Below, in pieces: positions 1-24,389 of a DNA stretch of 64,000 bases. Origin of the DNA: Halocaridina rubra. Its lineage: Eukaryota > Arthropoda > Malacostraca > Decapoda > Atyidae. Under the pieces are notes generated by a model. That model saw only the letters and a program-made list of their open reading frames with translations, was not told the origin of the DNA and did no database searches. The DNA is taken from positions 312,501 through 376,500 of the forward strand of contig JAXCGZ010005663.1 in assembly GCA_037179515.1 (NCBI GenBank). The letters are read 5' to 3'. Numbering within the stretch: position 1 is the first letter of the stretch; each line of letters starts with the position of its first letter. A program made the translations under genes and the position numbers.

Positions 1-3531
<3,531 letters not shown>

Positions 3532-3829
3532 TGTTGCATCACTTATCGCGGTAGTTCGGTTCCAGGACCCGGCGCGAACCCGGGAATCCGTTGTGTAGAG
3601 ATCAGCCTATATGTACATAGATATTTTAATGTATTTTTACGTTTACACTGTATAAACCCTCCCTGTACTGTTAAAAAAACACCCTTTACATTATAAATAA
3701 CAGCAAGCAACGTAATTTTTTTATGAAAGTGATAGGAAAACTTACCATGAATGAGGTGATGATGACTTGACATTAATAGGTTCCATATTTTACAATAATT
3801 TTTAGGTTTACGTAAAATAGCGGCCGACA

Positions 3830-4023
3830 TCCACAGTGGTAACGCGCTGGCTTCGCATTCACGAGGTCGAAAGATCGGTTCCCGTCCAAGACCGAGAGTT
3901 TAAGCTGTTTACTGGCAGGAATTGCTGTGGTTGGACACCACAGTGGGGGGTTGGGGCTTGCCCTGGCTGACGAATACCCATTGTATTGAAATGGAAATAA
4001 AGTTTGTTTGTTTGTTTGTTTGT
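3830..4023 (+). mobile_element. tRNA-derived SINE
   Basis: GTGGTAACGCGCTGG (3836 on) resembles a pol III A box region, and GGTTCCCGTCC (3877-3887) resembles a B box (GGTTCRANNCC) at normal tRNA spacing. About 120 bp of unrelated body follows and ends in a (GTTT)n tail. It interrupts the transposase-derived sequence of the host element between GCCGACATC and CTTTCAACATATC. I could not see a clear target duplication, and about 12 bp of host sequence appears missing at the junction. Confidence 0.7.
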
Positions 4024-4133
4024 TCTTTCAACATATCTAAGAGTTTCACTTTATCTACAATGGTTAACATTTTCCTTTGCCGCTTAGGCTCACTACAAGA
4101 AGCTTTAGAAGATGAAGGATGCTTGGGAGGCAT
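4024..4133 (-). pseudogene. Tigger transposase N-terminal remnant
   Basis: The reading frame starts MPPKHPSSSKASCSEPKRQ and runs about 36 residues into KVKLLDMLKE, matching the N-terminus of the transposase at 9343. It then enters the SINE. It covers only the first part of the helix-turn-helix region and cannot make a transposase. Confidence 0.8.
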
Positions 4134-5138
4134 TGCATAGGTTAAAATATGCGAGTAAAAAAATCACAAGCAAAACATATTATTAATAATAAGCACAACA
4201 TGAATGGCGCACACGATTGAGGCGAGACAATGGAAGATGGTGGAAGCCTTTGTCCGAAACGCTGATAGGGGTATCGTATTTTACATGTTGCAATACTGTT
4301 AGTATTTATGTTTTTTACTATTTTTTACTGTTATTCTTAGGCTAAGACATACGTTTTTTTTATCAATAAAATCATGAAACTACTGGAAATACAAATATAT
4401 ATGCTAGCTCACGTAGCTTCGACCCCAATACATTGTACGCTATCGAACACAAGCAAAACGTGAGTTAGACTGAACGAGTCTTTGTCCAAAACGCTGATAG
4501 CCGTATCGTATTTTACATGTTGCAGTACTGTTAGTATTTATGTCTTTTACTATTTTTTACTGTTTTATTATTCTTAGGCTAATAAATACGTTTTTTTTAT
4601 CAATAAAATCATGAAACTACTGGAAATATAAATATATATGCTAGCTCACGTAGCTGCGACCCCAATACATTGTACGCTATCGAACACTATTTCGTATGAT
4701 GTAATACTGTGAGTTATACTGTACATACGTATATCATTCAGTTATAAGTACAATGTATATTATTTTAAAATTCATTTACTTATTTGATGATTGTACAAAA
4801 TCTATTGTATTTATTCATTGTAATTTGGACCAAATATTCCTTTTGTAAAGATTATGCTGTACTTTTCAAAAGAAGTGGTCAATAAACGTAATTATCTATC
4901 TATCTACATTTATGTTTTTTACTATTTTTTACTGTTTTATTATTTGTAGGCTGGGAAATAATTTTTTTTTATCAATTAGATAATGAAATATGTTTTTTCA
5001 ATAAAAAAAAATGAAAATACTGAGAATTTTGTTTTAATATTTTTGCATATACCCATGAAATAAAATAATAATTTATCCCAAAAAAAACCGCGATAGAGTG
5101 AGAAAGCGAACCAGGAAGCGCAAATAACTGGGGTAACA

Positions 5139-5141
<3 letters not shown>

Positions 5142-5219
<78 letters not shown>
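5142..5219. repeat. (TA)n tract
   Basis: This is a pure TA run between ...GGGGTAACACTG and a terminus reading TAGTGATCCCTCG, in which the expected first C of CAGTG has become T. Confidence 0.97.
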
Positions 5220-6290
<1,071 letters not shown>

Positions 6291-6696
6291 AAATAACTCT
6301 GTACAGTGTGCCTCCCTAGTTGGCTGGGACAAAGAGGGTGTGGGGGGTTGGGTAGAATAGAATGTTAGAGGGAGAGAGACACATCTTTAATTAACTCTTG
6401 TTCATTCAACCAAAACTACATTATTTATTTTAAAAATAGTGGTTTAATTACAAATTCGTAATAATTATGATATTAATAATAATAATAATCTCCACAATCA
6501 TCATCAAAGGAAAATTATTGTTAAAAATAATAATAATAATAATAATAAAAATAATAATAATAATAATAAGATCTAAGGAGAATTTTTGGAATAGACATCA
6601 TGAAAGTAATGCAGAGGTATATTAAAACCCAACAGAGAGCTGGATATTCATTACACACCTTTTATAATCCCTTCACATCTGACAGGTCATTACAAG
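6291..6696 (+). mobile_element. Partial foldback element (loop plus right arm)
   Basis: This holds the loop block with TAGTTGGCTGGGACAAAG and AATTAACTCTTGTTCATTC, followed by a right arm with GATCTAAGGAGAA and CACATCTGACAGGTCATTAC. The arm stops at about 6696, directly fused to a LINE fragment. The same fusion recurs at 12226. Confidence 0.7.
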
Positions 6697-6864
6697 GATG
6701 ATAATCAATAGTTTTAGAAATTCATGATCAAACCAGAACTCGTAATGGGTAATAGATTTATGCTTGATAAATTTAGGTTCAGAGGGGAAATTGGTGAAAA
6801 TTGGCTTAGTAATACCGTAGAGTAGCTGATACATGGAACAGGATTCCTAGTAGGATAATAAATG

Positions 6865-6868
<4 letters not shown>
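6697..6868 (+). pseudogene. LINE reverse transcriptase C-terminal fragment
   Basis: The plus-strand frame shows LDKFRFRGEIGENWLSNT with several stops, matching the fragment at 12227-12403 and, in reverse orientation, those at 10545-10880 and 18430-18760. It resembles the post-RT tail of CR1-type LINE polyproteins. It ends abruptly in (TA)n. Confidence 0.6.

Positions 6869-6950
<82 letters not shown>
6869..6950. repeat. (TA)n tract
   Basis: A pure TA run lies between the LINE fragment and the CAGTG terminus of the full Tigger element. Confidence 0.97.
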
Positions 6951-6953
<3 letters not shown>

Positions 6954-7029
6954 TGATCCTTCGTTTATCGCGAGGGTTAGGTTCCGGGACCCGTCGCGAT
7001 AGAGGAATGTTCGCAAAGTAGGATCACCC

Positions 7030-7530
7030 TATATGTACATAGGTATTTTACATTTATTTTTACGTTTACTGTATAAACCCTCCCTGTACTGTTAACAAAC
7101 CACCCTTTACTTCATAAATAACAGCATGCAAGCGTAAATTTATATGAAAGTGGTAGATAAACTTACTGTGAATGAGGTGGTAATGACATGACATACTCAT
7201 GTATAGTACATAGGTACTTTACAATTATTTTTACGTTTACTGTATAAACCCTCCCTGCACTGTTAAAAAACCACCCTTTACTTTATAAATAGCAGCATGC
7301 AACGTAAATTTATATGTACGTGATAAGTAAACTTACCGTGAATGAGGTGGTAATGACATGACATACTCATCATGTACATAGGTATTTTACAATTATTTTC
7401 ATGTTTACTGTATAAACCCTCCCTGCACTGGTAAAGAACCACCCTCTTCTTTATAAATAACAGCATGCAACGTAAATTTATATGTACGTGATAGGTAAAC
7501 TTACCGTGAATGAGGTGGTAATGATGTTTG
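7030..7530. repeat. ~159-bp tandem units at the 3' side of Tigger
   Basis: Three units are marked by CTGTATAAACCCTCCCT (near 7071, 7240 and 7408) and by AACAGCATGCAA-type blocks. These are the same units that form long arrays at 1-1505, 1950-3300 and 23000-24050. Confidence 0.85.
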
Positions 7531-7559
7531 TAGACTCCAGAGGAAATTATTCCGCAGCC

Positions 7560-9343
7560 AATAACAGCTTTACGGCTGCTTTTTTGGGGGGAAGAACATA
7601 ATAATGGGGAGTTGCTGTTGCTGTTTCTTCTTTTGTTAGAAGATGGTCTGGTAAGGAATCATGGCATCATCGAGAAGATTACAGAAGGTCATCGAACGAA
7701 CCATCTTATCGTCATGTACCTGCGAGAGTTGTTGGTCTGCTTTCACATATTCATACATGGCTGCCAGACGTTCGAGTGTAAGGCCAGGTTCTTCAATTTC
7801 TTCGTGCGTTTCCTCAAGTTCTTCTTTTTCTTCTTCGCTCGCTGATTTTGTCATTTCTTCCAGGTCTTCAGCAGTCAAAGGCTGTGAGTGGCAGTCAATG
7901 AGTTCATTCACATCTTTGGGAGTCATATCTTTAAAGCCTTCTCCTCCTAGCAATGCAGCCAACTTCACAGCTTTCGCTACTGCCGAATTATGGACTTCGT
8001 CAGGAGCAAATCCCTTGTAGTCGTGGATGACTTCGGGCCACAATTTCTTCCAGCTGGCATTGATTGTGGCCGGCTTCATGTCTTTGATTGTATTCTGAAT
8101 ATTTTGAAGGCATGTGGCAATCGTGTAATTATGCCAGTACGTCTTCATTGAGAATTCTTTGTCCGAATCCATGGATTCAACCAAGTTCGCCAGGGCATTT
8201 CGTGTGTAGAGGGCCTTGAACACACGAATAACGCCTTGATCCATAGGCTGAATCAGTGATGTTGATTCGGTGGCAGGAACTCTACTTGAACACCGTCATA
8301 TTCGAGATTAGTTGCGTGGCCACCAGCATTATCCATCAAAAGAAGGACTTTAAATTCAAAGCCTTTTACCGCAAGATAAAGTTTGACCTGAGGGATAAAG
8401 CATTGGTGAAACCAGTCCGATGTAAGGCTTTTTGTGATCCAGGCCTTAGGGTTATGCATCCAATACAGTGGCAGCACATTCTTGTTTTTATTCTTCAATA
8501 AAAACAAGGGTTCTTTGACTTGTAGATAAGCCCGGGCTTTAATATGAAGCCCGCAGCATTCCCGCACATGATGAGGGTAACACGATCTTTGTGCGCTTTA
8601 AATCCCGGGGCTTTAGCTGCTTCCTTGAAGAGAAAAGTGCGAGACGGCATTCTCTTCCAAAATAACCCAGTCTCATCCATGTTGAAGACTTGCTCAGGAG
8701 CATATTCCCCTTCGGCGATAATTTTCTTGAAGTCGTTGTTCACGTAATCTTCTGCGGCAGCTGTATCTGCAGAGGCATCTTCTCCATAAACCGAAACGCT
8801 TTTTAGGCCATAGCGTTTTTGAAATTTGGCGAACCATCCCTTGCTTGCCATGAACGATTGTATCCTCGTTGAAGAATCGCTGGAGGGTCCTAGTTGTGGG
8901 TCGTCGATATCTTCTCTCCCCTCCTCCTCTCCACGGTCGCCACTGTCGTCGTCGGGTTCGTTTGTAGCGAATGTCTCGTACAGCTTCTTCGCCTTTGTTT
9001 GTATGATATTGCTGTCTATGCTGATGTTTTTCTTTCTGCAATCAGCAATCCACAGAGCCAAAGCAGCTTCCATCCGCACTATTATCTTATTGCGGGATTT
9101 AACGACCCTTTTCGCTGATTTATTAAAAGAAATAGTCGCTGTTTTCCTGATATTTGCCTCGTCCTTTTTGATGCAGCGAACACTAGATTCATTGGGGCCA
9201 AAATAGCAGCCGACATCCGTAAATCTTTTTCCTTCTTTCAACATATCTAAGAGTTTCACCTTATCTGTCATGGTTAACATCTTCCTTTGCCACTTAGGCT
9301 CACTACCAGAAGCCTTAGAAGATGAAGGATGCTTGGGAGGCAT
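7560..9343 (-). pseudogene. Tigger/pogo-family transposase (TIGD1-like), frameshifted
   Basis: Cut-and-paste transposase of the pogo/Tigger (DDE_1) family. From the start at 9343 it reads MPPKHPSSSKASGSEPKWQ, then a psq-type helix-turn-helix (DKVKLLDMLKEGKRFTDVG) and a CENP-B-like second DNA-binding domain ending near GWFAKFQKRYGLKS. The catalytic region follows, with first Asp in FNMDETGLFWKR, second Asp in LLLMDNAGGHA and third Asp in QPMDQGVI. The last two are 30 residues apart, giving a DD30D signature. A Glu-rich C-terminal segment follows. The frame breaks near 8500-8560 and again near 8245-8270, and a stop at 7636 removes the final KKKQ tail. All three catalytic Asp codons survive, so inactivation is recent. 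An acidic TIGD1-like protein of about 570 residues is expected. Confidence 0.93.
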
Positions 9344-10140
9344 TGCAAAGGTTGAAATTCGCGAGTAAAAAAATCACAAGTAAAACGTATCAATAAGCAC
9401 AACATGAACGGCGCGCACGTGAGTTAGACTGAACGAGTGAGGCGAGACAGTGGAAGATGGTGGGAGAACCAAACTTCAATGAAAAAGCCAATCAGACCCC
9501 ATGATACAGAACATACAGAAAAACAATTTTGTGACTTGTCATCTCTCACTCTTTCAGCCAATAGCATTCCATGAACTATCTCGCGTAGGTGCGAGCCTTT
9601 GCGTTTTCCAAGACGCCAATACATTGTACGCTATCAGACAGTATTTCACATGATGCAATACTGTGAGTTATATTTCTAAATTTATGTTTTTTACTATTTT
9701 TTACTGTTTTATTACTCTTAGGCTAGGAAATACTTGTTTTATCAATAAAATAATGAAAATTTTAATATTCACTAGCTCACATAGGTGCGACCCTTTTTGT
9801 TTTCCGAAACGCTGATACCGGTATTGTATTTTACATGGTGCAATACTGTTAGTATTTATGTTTTTTACTGTTTTTTAATTCTTAGGCTAAGAAATACGTT
9901 TTTTTTTTTCAATAAAATCATGAAACTACTGGAAATTTTAATATTTGCTAGCTCACGTAGGTGCGACCCTTTGCGTTTTCTAAAACGCTGATTCCGGTAT
10001 CGTACTTTCTATGGTGCAGAGTTACATGTTCAAATTTATGTTTTTTTACTATTTCTTACTGTTTTATTATTCGTAGGCTGGGAAAAAAAAAAATTTTATC
10101 AATAAAATAATGACATTTTTTTTCAATAAAAAATGTAAAT
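9344..10140 (-). repeat. Tigger 5' leader with ~190-bp tandem repeats
   Basis: Upstream of the transposase start the leader contains repeated blocks with GGGTCGCACCTACGTGAG (as reverse complement), TTTTACTGTTTTATTATTC and an about 12-bp palindromic CGATACCGGTATCG. The same repeats occur at 33800-34570 and 44290-45040 on the opposite strand. Spacing of the GGGTCGCACC motif in those copies is 177-193 bp. A promoter may lie here but no specific element can be assigned. Confidence 0.7.
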
Positions 10141-10254
10141 ATGGAAAATTTTAATTTTTGTAATATTTTAATATATTTGCATATACCAAAAAAAAAAAAA
10201 ATGCGATACAGTGAATTCGTGAGCTAAGAATCGCGATAGAGCGAAGGATCACTG

Positions 10255-10300
10255 TATATATATATATATATATATATATTGTTTACATATATATATATGC
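10255..10300. repeat. Imperfect (TA)n tract
   Basis: A TA run is broken by TTGTTTACAT and separates a CACTG end from the ACCTTGTTCC end of another TIR family. Confidence 0.9.
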
Positions 10301-11319
10301 ACCTTGTTCCTTTTATGCGCGATTTTTTTATCCGCGAAATTGCAATAACGCCCACAAAATATAATAGTAAAAAAATTCGAATTTTGCAAATACGGCCCCC
10401 CCCCCAAAAAAATATATTATTATTATTATTATTTTTTTTTTTTATAGAAAATAAGGGCCCGCTTCTTCCACGAGTACAAAGAGGATTACAATAAGAAAAG
10501 ATCATCATCATTATACATTATATATACACCCACCCTACCTCTGTCATATGTCTATCTATTCTGCATTTGAAGGTGTCTAAGGTATTGGCATTTATTATCC
10601 TACTAGGAATTCTGTTCCTTGCATCAACTACTGTACGGTATTACCAATCCAATTTTGACCAATTTCCCTTCTGAACCTAAATTTATCAAGCTTAAATCCA
10701 TTACCAGTTACGAGTTCTGGTTTGATCATGAATTTTTAAAACTTTATTAATATCACCCTTATTAATCCCTTTAAACCATTTATACACCTCAATCATATCC
10801 CCCCTAACTCTGCACCTCTCTAGAGAATGTAGATTAAGATTTTTTAATCTGTCATGTGGTAGATTTAGGCATTGCATAATTAATTTTTTTTTCGTTTTTT
10901 AGTCTTGCTTTGGTTATTTATAATTTTTATTTTATCTTTGTTTACATTTCCAGATAGAGGTTCGTTCTCCTGCATCCTCCTCCTCTTCTACCGCATAAGT
11001 TACTTGCTCACGGCCACCATGCATGTCCCAGTGTACTGTATGACTGTTGCCCACTGCATAACAGAGTACAGTACAGTAATGTATGTTAATTTCTAGCTGT
11101 AAAGTGAATATGAATATCTTTTGTATACTCTTAAAAACAGATACAGGGCTTTCTGCTTTGCTATGTAGTAATAAAATATGTTTTTTGCTTATGTTATATC
11201 TTTGGCATGGTGTGTCTATGTAAGGTTTGGAACGTACCTATGCCCTTTATCATCGTTTCCTATGGAAAATGACACGTTTTTTCACTCGATTTTCCATTTA
11301 CCCGACACTTCTGAGAACT

Positions 11320-11323
<4 letters not shown>
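10301..11323 (+). mobile_element. Second TIR family (ACCTNGTTC ends), with embedded LINE fragment
   Basis: The left end is ACCTTGTTCCTTTTATGCGC. The right end GAGAACTAGGT gives ACCTAGTTCTC as its reverse complement, and both are bordered by TA. Part of the ~180-bp repeat (GATAGAGGTTCGTTCTC, near 10953) and a right-end module with CATGCATGTCCCAGTGTACT are retained. An about 340-bp LINE fragment sits inside. The copy ending at 19221 has the same LINE junction; the copy at 20872-22777 has the full repeat array instead. Confidence 0.7.
10545..10880 (-). pseudogene. LINE reverse transcriptase C-terminal fragment
   Basis: On the minus strand it reads RGDMIEVYKWFKGINKGD, then [10 protein letters not shown] and [14 protein letters not shown]. 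This is the conserved post-RT segment of CR1/Rex1-like LINE ORF2 proteins. Only the last 110 or so residues are present, with stops after the GNTV position. Confidence 0.7.

Positions 11324-11397
<74 letters not shown>
11324..11397. repeat. (TA)n tract
   Basis: A TA run lies between GAGAACTAGG and AGTAATCCCTCTC. Confidence 0.97.
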
Positions 11398-11401
<4 letters not shown>

Positions 11402-12226
11402 ATCCCTCTCTATTTCGTGGTTCAAATATCGCGGATTCACTCTATCGCAGATTTTTTTTTCTTTTTTTATAATTATTGTGACACCAGGATGAGCCAAAAA
11501 ATTATAAAATAAAACAGCCTTTATCAGACTGTAAAGAGAAACAGGGATGGAGAGTGAAATGACCTGTCAGATGTGAAGGGATTATAATAGATGTGTAATG
11601 AATATCCAGCTCTCTGCTTGGTTTTAATATACCTCTGCGTTACTTTCATGATGTCTATTCCAATAATTCTTATTAGATCTTATTATTATTATTATTGGCA
11701 ACAATAATTTTCCTTTGATGATGATTGTGGAGATTATTATTATCATCATTATTATTATTATTATTATATTTATTATTATTATTATTATGGGCTCATCATT
11801 GTTTGTACACCTGTTGGTTTATTTACTTTAATAACTGTGTACAGTGCCCCTCTCTAGTTGGCTGGGACAAAGATAGTGTGGGAGGTTGGTTAGAATAATG
11901 TTGGAGAGAGAGAGAGAGAGAGATACATCTTTAATTAACTCTAGTTCATTCTACCAAAACTACAGTATTTATTGTAAAAATAATGGTTTAATTACAAATT
12001 CGTAATAATAATGATATTAATAATAATAATGATAATAATAATAATAATCTCCACTATCATCATCAAAGGAAAATTATTTTTAAAAATAATAATAATAATA
12101 ATGATAGGATCTAAGGAGACTTTTTGGAATAGACATCATAAAAGTAATGCAGAGGTATATTAAAACCCAGCAGAGAGCTGGATATTCATTACACATCTTT
12201 TATAATCCCTTCACATCTGACAGATC
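11398..12226 (+). mobile_element. Foldback element with 5'-type Tigger-like end
   Basis: The left terminus AGTAATCCCTCTCTATTTCG is a degraded CAGTGTTCCCTCGCTATTTC. The left arm runs from about 11479 (GTGACACCAGGATGAGCC) to 11757, the loop from about 11787 to 12010, and the right arm from about 12045 to 12226. The loop reads in the direction opposite to the copy at 5309-6235, which also has the other terminus type on its left, so the whole element is simply reversed there. Confidence 0.75.

Positions 12227-12859
<633 letters not shown>

Positions 12860-12944
<85 letters not shown>
12860..12944. repeat. (TA)n tract
   Basis: A pure TA run separates two oppositely facing Tigger-type ends. Confidence 0.97.
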
Positions 12945-12947
<3 letters not shown>

Positions 12948-14012
12948 TGTTCCTTCAATTATCGCGAAGGTACGGTTCCGGGACCCGGCGCGAGACAGGA
13001 AAATCGCGGAGTAGGATCAGCCTATATGTACATTGATATTTTAATTTATTTTTACGTTTACACCGTATAAACTGTATAAACCCTTCCTGTACTGTTAACA
13101 AAGCACCCTTTTCTTCATAAATAATAGCATGCAAGCGTAAATTTATATGACATACTCATGTACATAGGTATTTTACAATTATTTTTACGTTTACTGTATA
13201 AACCCTCCCTGCACTGTTAAAAAACCACCCTTTACTTTATAAATAACAGCATGCAACGTAAATTTATATGTACGTGATAGGTAAACTTACCTTATCTGTT
13301 ATGGTTAACATTTTCCTTTGCCGCTTAGGCTCACTACAAGAAGCCTTAGAAGATGAAGGATGCTTGGGAGGCATTGCAAAGGTTAAAATATGCAAGTAAA
13401 AAAATCACAAGCAATATGTAATAATAAGCACAACATGAACGGCGCACACGTGAGTCAGACTGAACGAGTGAGGCGAGACAATGGAAGATGGTGGAAGCCT
13501 TTCTCCGAAACGCTGATAGCTGTATCGTATTTTACATGTTGCAATACTGTTAGTATTTATGTTTTTTACTATTTTTTACTGTTTTATTATTCTTAGGCTA
13601 AGAAATACGTTTTTTATTTATAAAATCATGAAACTACTGGAAATTTTGATATATATGCTATCTCACGTAGGTGCGACCCCAATACATTGTACGCTATCGG
13701 ACACTATCTCACGTAGATGCGAGCCTTTGTCCGAGACGCTGATAGCGGTATCGTATTTTACATGTTGCAATACTGTTAGTGTTTTTTACTATTTTTTACT
13801 GTTTTATTATTCGTAGGTTGGGAAATAAATTTTTTTTTATCAATTAGATAATGAAATATATTTTTTCAATAAAAAAATGAAAATACTGAAAATTTTTTTT
13901 TTTAATATTTTAATATTTTTACATATCCCCCCCCCCAAAAAAAAATTGCCAAAAAAAATGGTGGTACAGTGAAAATGCGAGCCAAGAAACGTGATTCAGT
14001 GAAGGATCACTG
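12945..14012 (-). mobile_element. Tigger deletion derivative keeping 28 transposase codons
   Basis: Termini are CAGTGTTCCTTCAATTATCG and, from the right, CAGTGATCCTTCACTGAATC. On the minus strand it carries ~190-bp repeats (13490-13830), the first 28 transposase codons (13374-13291), and then jumps into a ~159-bp unit. The identical breakpoint occurs in the plus-strand element at 42890-44200. Confidence 0.85.
13291..13374 (-). pseudogene. Tigger transposase N-terminal remnant
   Basis: The reading frame starts MPPKHPSSSKASCSEPKRQ and ends at about residue 28, exactly where the ~159-bp repeat begins. It retains no complete domain. Confidence 0.8.
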
Positions 14013-14020
14013 TATATATA
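14013..14020. repeat. 8-bp TA spacer between two MITEs
   Basis: Only TATATATA separates ...GATCACTG from CAGTGATCC..., the shortest of the bridging tracts apart from the 4-bp one at 42886-42889. Confidence 0.9.
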
Positions 14021-14359
14021 CAGTGATCCTCCGCTGGATCGCATTTCTTGGTTCGTGTTTTCACTGTACCACGGTTTTATTTTGGCAAAAATAATTGTAA
14101 AATACCTATGTACATGAGTATGTCATGTAAGTACCATTTCATTCACCGTAAGTTTATCTATCACTTTCATATAAATTTACGTTCCATGCTGTTATTTATG
14201 AAGTAAAGGGTGGTTTGTTAACAGTACAGGGAGGGTTTATACAGTGTAAACGTAAAAATAAATTAAAATATCTATGTACATATAGGCTGATCCTACTTCG
14301 TGGTTTTCCTGTCTCGCGCCGGGTCCCAGAAACGAACTACCGCGATAAGGGGGGGATCA

Positions 14360-14362
<3 letters not shown>
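14021..14362 (+). mobile_element. Minimal Tigger MITE (342 bp)
   Basis: It begins CAGTGATCCTCCGCTGGATC, contains a single ~159-bp unit, and ends AAGGGGGGGATCACTG. It has the same architecture as 12509-12859, with complete termini at both ends. Confidence 0.88.

Positions 14363-14433
<71 letters not shown>
14363..14433. repeat. (TA)n tract
   Basis: A pure TA run sits between a MITE end and a foldback right arm that has lost its left half. Confidence 0.97.
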
Positions 14434-14435
<2 letters not shown>

Positions 14436-14713
14436 TCCTGGATATTCTAAGGAGAATTATTGGAATAGACATCATGAAAGTAATGCAGAGGTATAATAAA
14501 ACCCAGCAGAGAGCTGGATATTCATTGCACATCTTTTATAATCCCTTCACATCTGACAGGTCTTTACACTCTCCATTTCTGTTTCTCTTTACAGCCTGAT
14601 AAAGGCTGTCTTATTTTAGCATTTTTTGGCCCATCCTGGTGTCACAATTTTTTTATTTTTTTTTTATTTATTTTTTTTTTTTAAGCCGCCATAGGTGAAC
14701 CACGAAATAGCGA
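14434..14713. mobile_element. Foldback element, right arm only
   Basis: The arm starts inside the TCTAAGGAGAATTATTGG block and runs through CTTCACATCTGACAGGTC and GCCTGATAAAGGCTGT to GTGTCACAAT. A T-rich run and a terminus remnant follow (GGTGAACCACGAAATAGCGAG, truncated before CAGTG). Confidence 0.7.
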
Positions 14714-18239
<3,526 letters not shown>

Positions 18240-19217
18240 GGATGCAAAACACGTGTTCTGAAAATATTAAGAACATAAGAATAGGGGACACTGCAACATG
18301 CTTACTGGCACACACGAGGCAGTTCCATTTTTAAATGATATTTTCAGCATGTCTAACCTATTCTATTCTACTCTACTTATTTATTCTATTTTTCTTTTTA
18401 TGATTTTTCTAATAACCACTAATCTATTCATACCCACCCTACCTTAGTCATATGTCTATCTAATCTACATTTGAAGGTGTCTAAGGTATTGGCATTTATT
18501 ATCCTACTAGGAATACTCTACGGTATTACCAACCAATTTTCACCAATTTCCCTTCTGAACCTAAATTTATTAAGATTAAATCCATTACCCATTACGAGTT
18601 CTGGTTTGATAATGAATTTTTAAAACTTTATTAATATCACCCTTGTTAATCCCTTTAAACCATTTATACACCTCAATCATATCCCCCCTAACTCTGTGCC
18701 TCTCTAGAGACTGTAGATTAAGTTTTTTTTAATCTGTCATATGGTAGATTTAGGCATTGCATAATTAATTTTTTTTTCGTTTTTTAGTCTTGCTTTGGTT
18801 ATTTATAATTCTTATTTTATCTTTATATACATTTGCAGATAGAGGCTCGTTCTCCTGCATCCTCCTCCTCTTCTACCACATAAGTTAATTGCTCACTGCC
18901 ACCATGCATGTCCCAGTGTACTGTATAACTGTTACCCACTGCATAATAGAGTAATGTATGTTAATTTCTAGCTGTAAAGGGAATATGAATATCTTTTGTA
19001 TACTCTTAAAAATAGATACAGGGCTTTCTGCTTTGCTATATAGTAATAAAATATTTTTTTTACTTATCTTATATCTTTGGCATGGTGTGTCTATGTAAGG
19101 TTTGGAACGTATCTATGCCCTTTATCATTGTTTCCTATGGAAAATAACTCGTTTTTTCACGCGATTTTCCATTTACACGACACTTCTGAGAACCTATCTA
19201 GGCGTTACTTTGAGAAC

Positions 19218-19221
<4 letters not shown>
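18240..19221 (+). mobile_element. ACCTNGTTC-family right half with embedded LINE fragment
   Basis: The LINE segment (minus strand, about 18430-18760, RGDMIEVYKWFKGI) is fused to TTTTAGTCTTGCTTTGG and the right-end module exactly as at 10880-10930. The unit ends GAGAACAAGGT against (TA)n. The left ACCT terminus is not present. Confidence 0.65.

Positions 19222-19294
<73 letters not shown>
19222..19294. repeat. (TA)n followed by a short (CA)n
   Basis: The TA run continues into GCACACACACA before the CAGTG terminus at 19306. Confidence 0.96.
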
Positions 19295-19301
<7 letters not shown>

Positions 19302-19305
19302 CACA

Positions 19306-24241
<4,936 letters not shown>

Positions 24242-24389
24242 TATATATATACAGAATTATTAAAATTTGTTTGTACCTGAAAAATTTAATTTTTCACTGT
24301 TCTAGAACAATCACCTCAGCATTAGCCTTAGAAACACATGGGTACCTTTGAGACCTTAAGTTTTACTCATCCTTTGGATAGAAAAGTGT
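24242..24389. other. Short unassigned spacer
   Basis: After a TATATATATACAG junction the sequence shows no recognised repeat or gene up to the LINE copy. Confidence 0.5.

Larger units (their letters stand above)
6951..10254 (-). mobile_element. Complete Tigger/pogo DNA transposon (3.3 kb)
   Basis: The inverted termini are CAGTGATCCTTCGTTTATCG at the left and, read from the right, CAGTGATCCTTCGCTCTATC. Both flanks are TA. On the minus strand the order is 5' terminal module, about two to three ~190-bp repeats (9630-10080), transposase (9343-7560), three ~159-bp repeats (7040-7530) and 3' terminal module. This is the only copy in the window with an uninterrupted structural layout, and it serves as the reference for all the deletion derivatives. 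Frameshifts in the transposase show it is not autonomous now. Confidence 0.9.

Noticed and set aside
3836..3890. Genuine tRNA gene
   Set aside because: A and B box-like sequences are present but no cloverleaf can be completed, and the unit ends in a (GTTT)n tail typical of a SINE.
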